64,000 nucleotides of DNA. Source: Cupriavidus phytohabitans. Lineage in GTDB: Bacteria; Pseudomonadota; Gammaproteobacteria; Burkholderiales; Burkholderiaceae. Below the pieces are notes generated by a model, which was not told the origin of the DNA, did not search any database, and saw only the letters and a program-made list of their open reading frames with translations. Shown here piece by piece: positions 63,106 to 64,000 of the stretch; the stretch's first letter is position 1, and each line of letters opens with the position of its first letter. The translations under genes were made by a program, and so were the position numbers. The stretch spans positions 114,226-178,225 of the forward strand of contig NZ_AUFE01000009.1 in assembly GCF_000426345.1 (NCBI RefSeq), written 5' to 3'.

Positions 63106-63477
63106 TCACTTCTCTTGGTTTCCTCTCCCTCGATCGGCACCCCATAGAACGAGAAAGATCAACGCGAATTCGCACAGCAGTAGAGAAATTGCGAGTTCAC
63201 TATCCAGTAGGAATTTCACGATCTTTGCGACACCGGCAAAGTTGGCCCCCTCTTCGGAGGCACGGTCTATGGCTACCGGCAAGGATGGGAGAAGTGCTTC
63301 GACGGCTTGTCGCGTACGAAACGTGCGCCATGTCCCCGTCCACAGCCAAGTCCCCACGTAGTACAAGAAGATAAGCAGTGGCGCTGACAGTAAGGGAGCA
63401 AGGATTCCATACAAGAACGCCAAAAACCAGTCGCTCATGCCGACCGAATGTTGCGAACCCTTGTGGTCGTCGCCCAT
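63106..63477 (-). CDS. Two-helix membrane protein with central soluble domain
   Basis: This protein is about 123 residues from ATG 63477. It has an N-terminal hydrophobic stretch (WFLAFLYGILAPLLSAPLLIFLYYVG), a central helical segment (RTRQAVEALLPSLPVAIDRASEEGANFAGVAKIVKFLLD) and a second membrane helix (LAISLLLCEFALIFLVLWGA). Together with the previous gene it forms a pair of minus-strand membrane proteins right of the ligase remnant. Family unknown. Confidence 0.55.
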   Translation of the reverse strand: MGDDHKGSQHSVGMSDWFLAFLYGILAPLLSAPLLIFLYYVGTWLWTGTWRTFRTRQAVEALLPSLPVAIDRASEEGANFAGVAKIVKFLLDSELAISLLLCEFALIFLVLWGADRGRGNQEK

Positions 63478-63633
63478 CGCCTGTCCACCCTGCTTCACGG
63501 TCAGTTGATCTACGAAGCCCAATTAGGGAACGGAAACAGCAATCAAGTCAATCGCAACACCTTTCTTCGTCAATCTATGGAGCCAGTCTCCGTCTGGCGG
63601 GCCGCTCTCACCTATCAGGCGCCGTCCGACAAC

Positions 63634-63663
63634 GAAAAGCCCTCGGCCTGGGGAAGCGAGGGC
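63634..63663 (-). terminator. Leftward rho-independent terminator
   Basis: On the minus strand GCCCTCG-loop-CGAGGGC is followed by TTTTC. It would stop a leftward transcript that comes from beyond 63.66 kb. Confidence 0.65.
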
Positions 63664-63748
63664 ATTATCCGTCTCCTGTGCATAAGCAGCTTTCGTGATG
63701 CCGAAAGCGCGGGGATTTGAGCAAGAACGGTGATGGACGCTGGAGGGG

Positions 63749-63785
63749 TTCCCTCAGGGAGCGTGCACGCACGCGCCTGAGGGAA
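63749..63785. repeat. 10-bp inverted repeat with nested GC palindrome
   Basis: TTCCCTCAGG (63749-63758) and CCTGAGGGAA (63776-63785) flank GAGCGTGCACGCACGCG, which contains the palindrome GCGTGCACGC. No T run follows; it may be a protein-binding or structural element. Confidence 0.6.
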
Positions 63786-64000
63786 GATGTCGCCTTTATT
63801 GTGTCGAGCAATGAAGGAGACCTCAGCAGTGTGCCATGCCTTGCTACAAACGCCGGCGTTTTTTGCCCTGTTACGCCGGATCGACGAAGACCTGATGACG
63901 GTGGCGCGGGACAGGGGCTGCTGCCATTGCAGCTCTGTGCTGCACAGTGCCAACTATCCGCGTAAGCCACGGGGATGCCCACCGGCAGCACACCCGGACT

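Larger units (their letters stand above)
63478..64000. other. Right end of window, no convincing gene
   Basis: Open frames here lack protein-like composition and ribosome-binding sites. It holds a leftward terminator at 63634-63663 and a strong inverted repeat at 63749-63785. No copy of the tRNA-His 3' end was seen. Confidence 0.45.

Noticed and set aside
63448..63991. Several frames of 80-110 codons on both strands at the right end
   Set aside because: Ser/Arg-rich composition, no ribosome-binding sites, no recognisable features.
1..64000. CRISPR array, rRNA genes or insertion sequences
   Set aside because: No regularly spaced direct repeats, rRNA stretches, or transposase genes were seen; the only tandem repeats are in the fibre and methyltransferase genes.

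Overview
The window is GC-rich beta-proteobacterial chromosome, most likely Burkholderiaceae of the Cupriavidus/Ralstonia type. The inference rests on the infB-rbfA-truB order, the marR/NodT/EmrA/EmrB operon, the AroM/PepE/IclR remnant and the typA neighbourhood. No search was run, so the genus is inferred.

Bases 1-17027 are host core: the 3' end of infB, rbfA, truB; a scar of fused gene fragments; pepE and an IclR regulator; a marR-linked tripartite drug efflux operon (minus strand); typA; a membrane fatty acid hydroxylase; a 3-hydroxyisobutyryl-CoA hydrolase; an NADPH-dependent FMN reductase; dusA; a non-coding kilobase with two strong terminators; a small hypothetical; and tRNA-His(GTG).

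From just after tRNA-His to at least 61.3 kb lies an apparently complete temperate myovirus prophage. (1) Between the tRNA and the integrase is a three-gene cargo cassette: a STAS-like/GHKL ATPase fusion, a DUF4325 protein and a TTG-started membrane-anchored coiled-coil protein. (2) The integrase and a DUF4224 protein follow, then a block of plus-strand accessory genes, including a HEPN-like protein, inside an otherwise leftward region. (3) The leftward early operon encodes small proteins, a YqaJ-type exonuclease, a RecT annealase and a C5-cytosine methyltransferase with an unusual repeat insert. (4) The immunity region has a repressor, a YdaS/Cro-like protein and two operator regions built on the same 14-bp palindrome. 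(5) The rightward early genes encode a CII-like regulator, a DUF1376-type replication protein that contains a candidate origin, RusA and a protein in the late-regulator position. (6) Two nuclease genes (PLD-type and HNH) sit in front of a consensus promoter/terminator pair that looks like a late-gene antitermination switch. (7) The late operon runs from a ParB/N6-methyltransferase fusion through terminase, portal, head genes (with a probable nested scaffold gene), contractile sheath and tube, a tail chaperone with a -1 frameshift site, tape measure, a compact Pam3-like baseplate, two repeat-sharing fibre genes, holins, endolysin and Rz/Rz1.

After Rz1, on the minus strand, come a five-helix membrane protein, a decayed ATP-dependent DNA ligase and two small membrane proteins. 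No copy of the tRNA-His 3' end was found there, so the right end of the prophage is unresolved and may lie beyond the window.

The best candidates for an undescribed system are the GHKL-STAS/DUF4325/membrane cassette beside attL, the HEPN-containing accessory block, and the PLD and HNH nucleases placed just outside the late operon.
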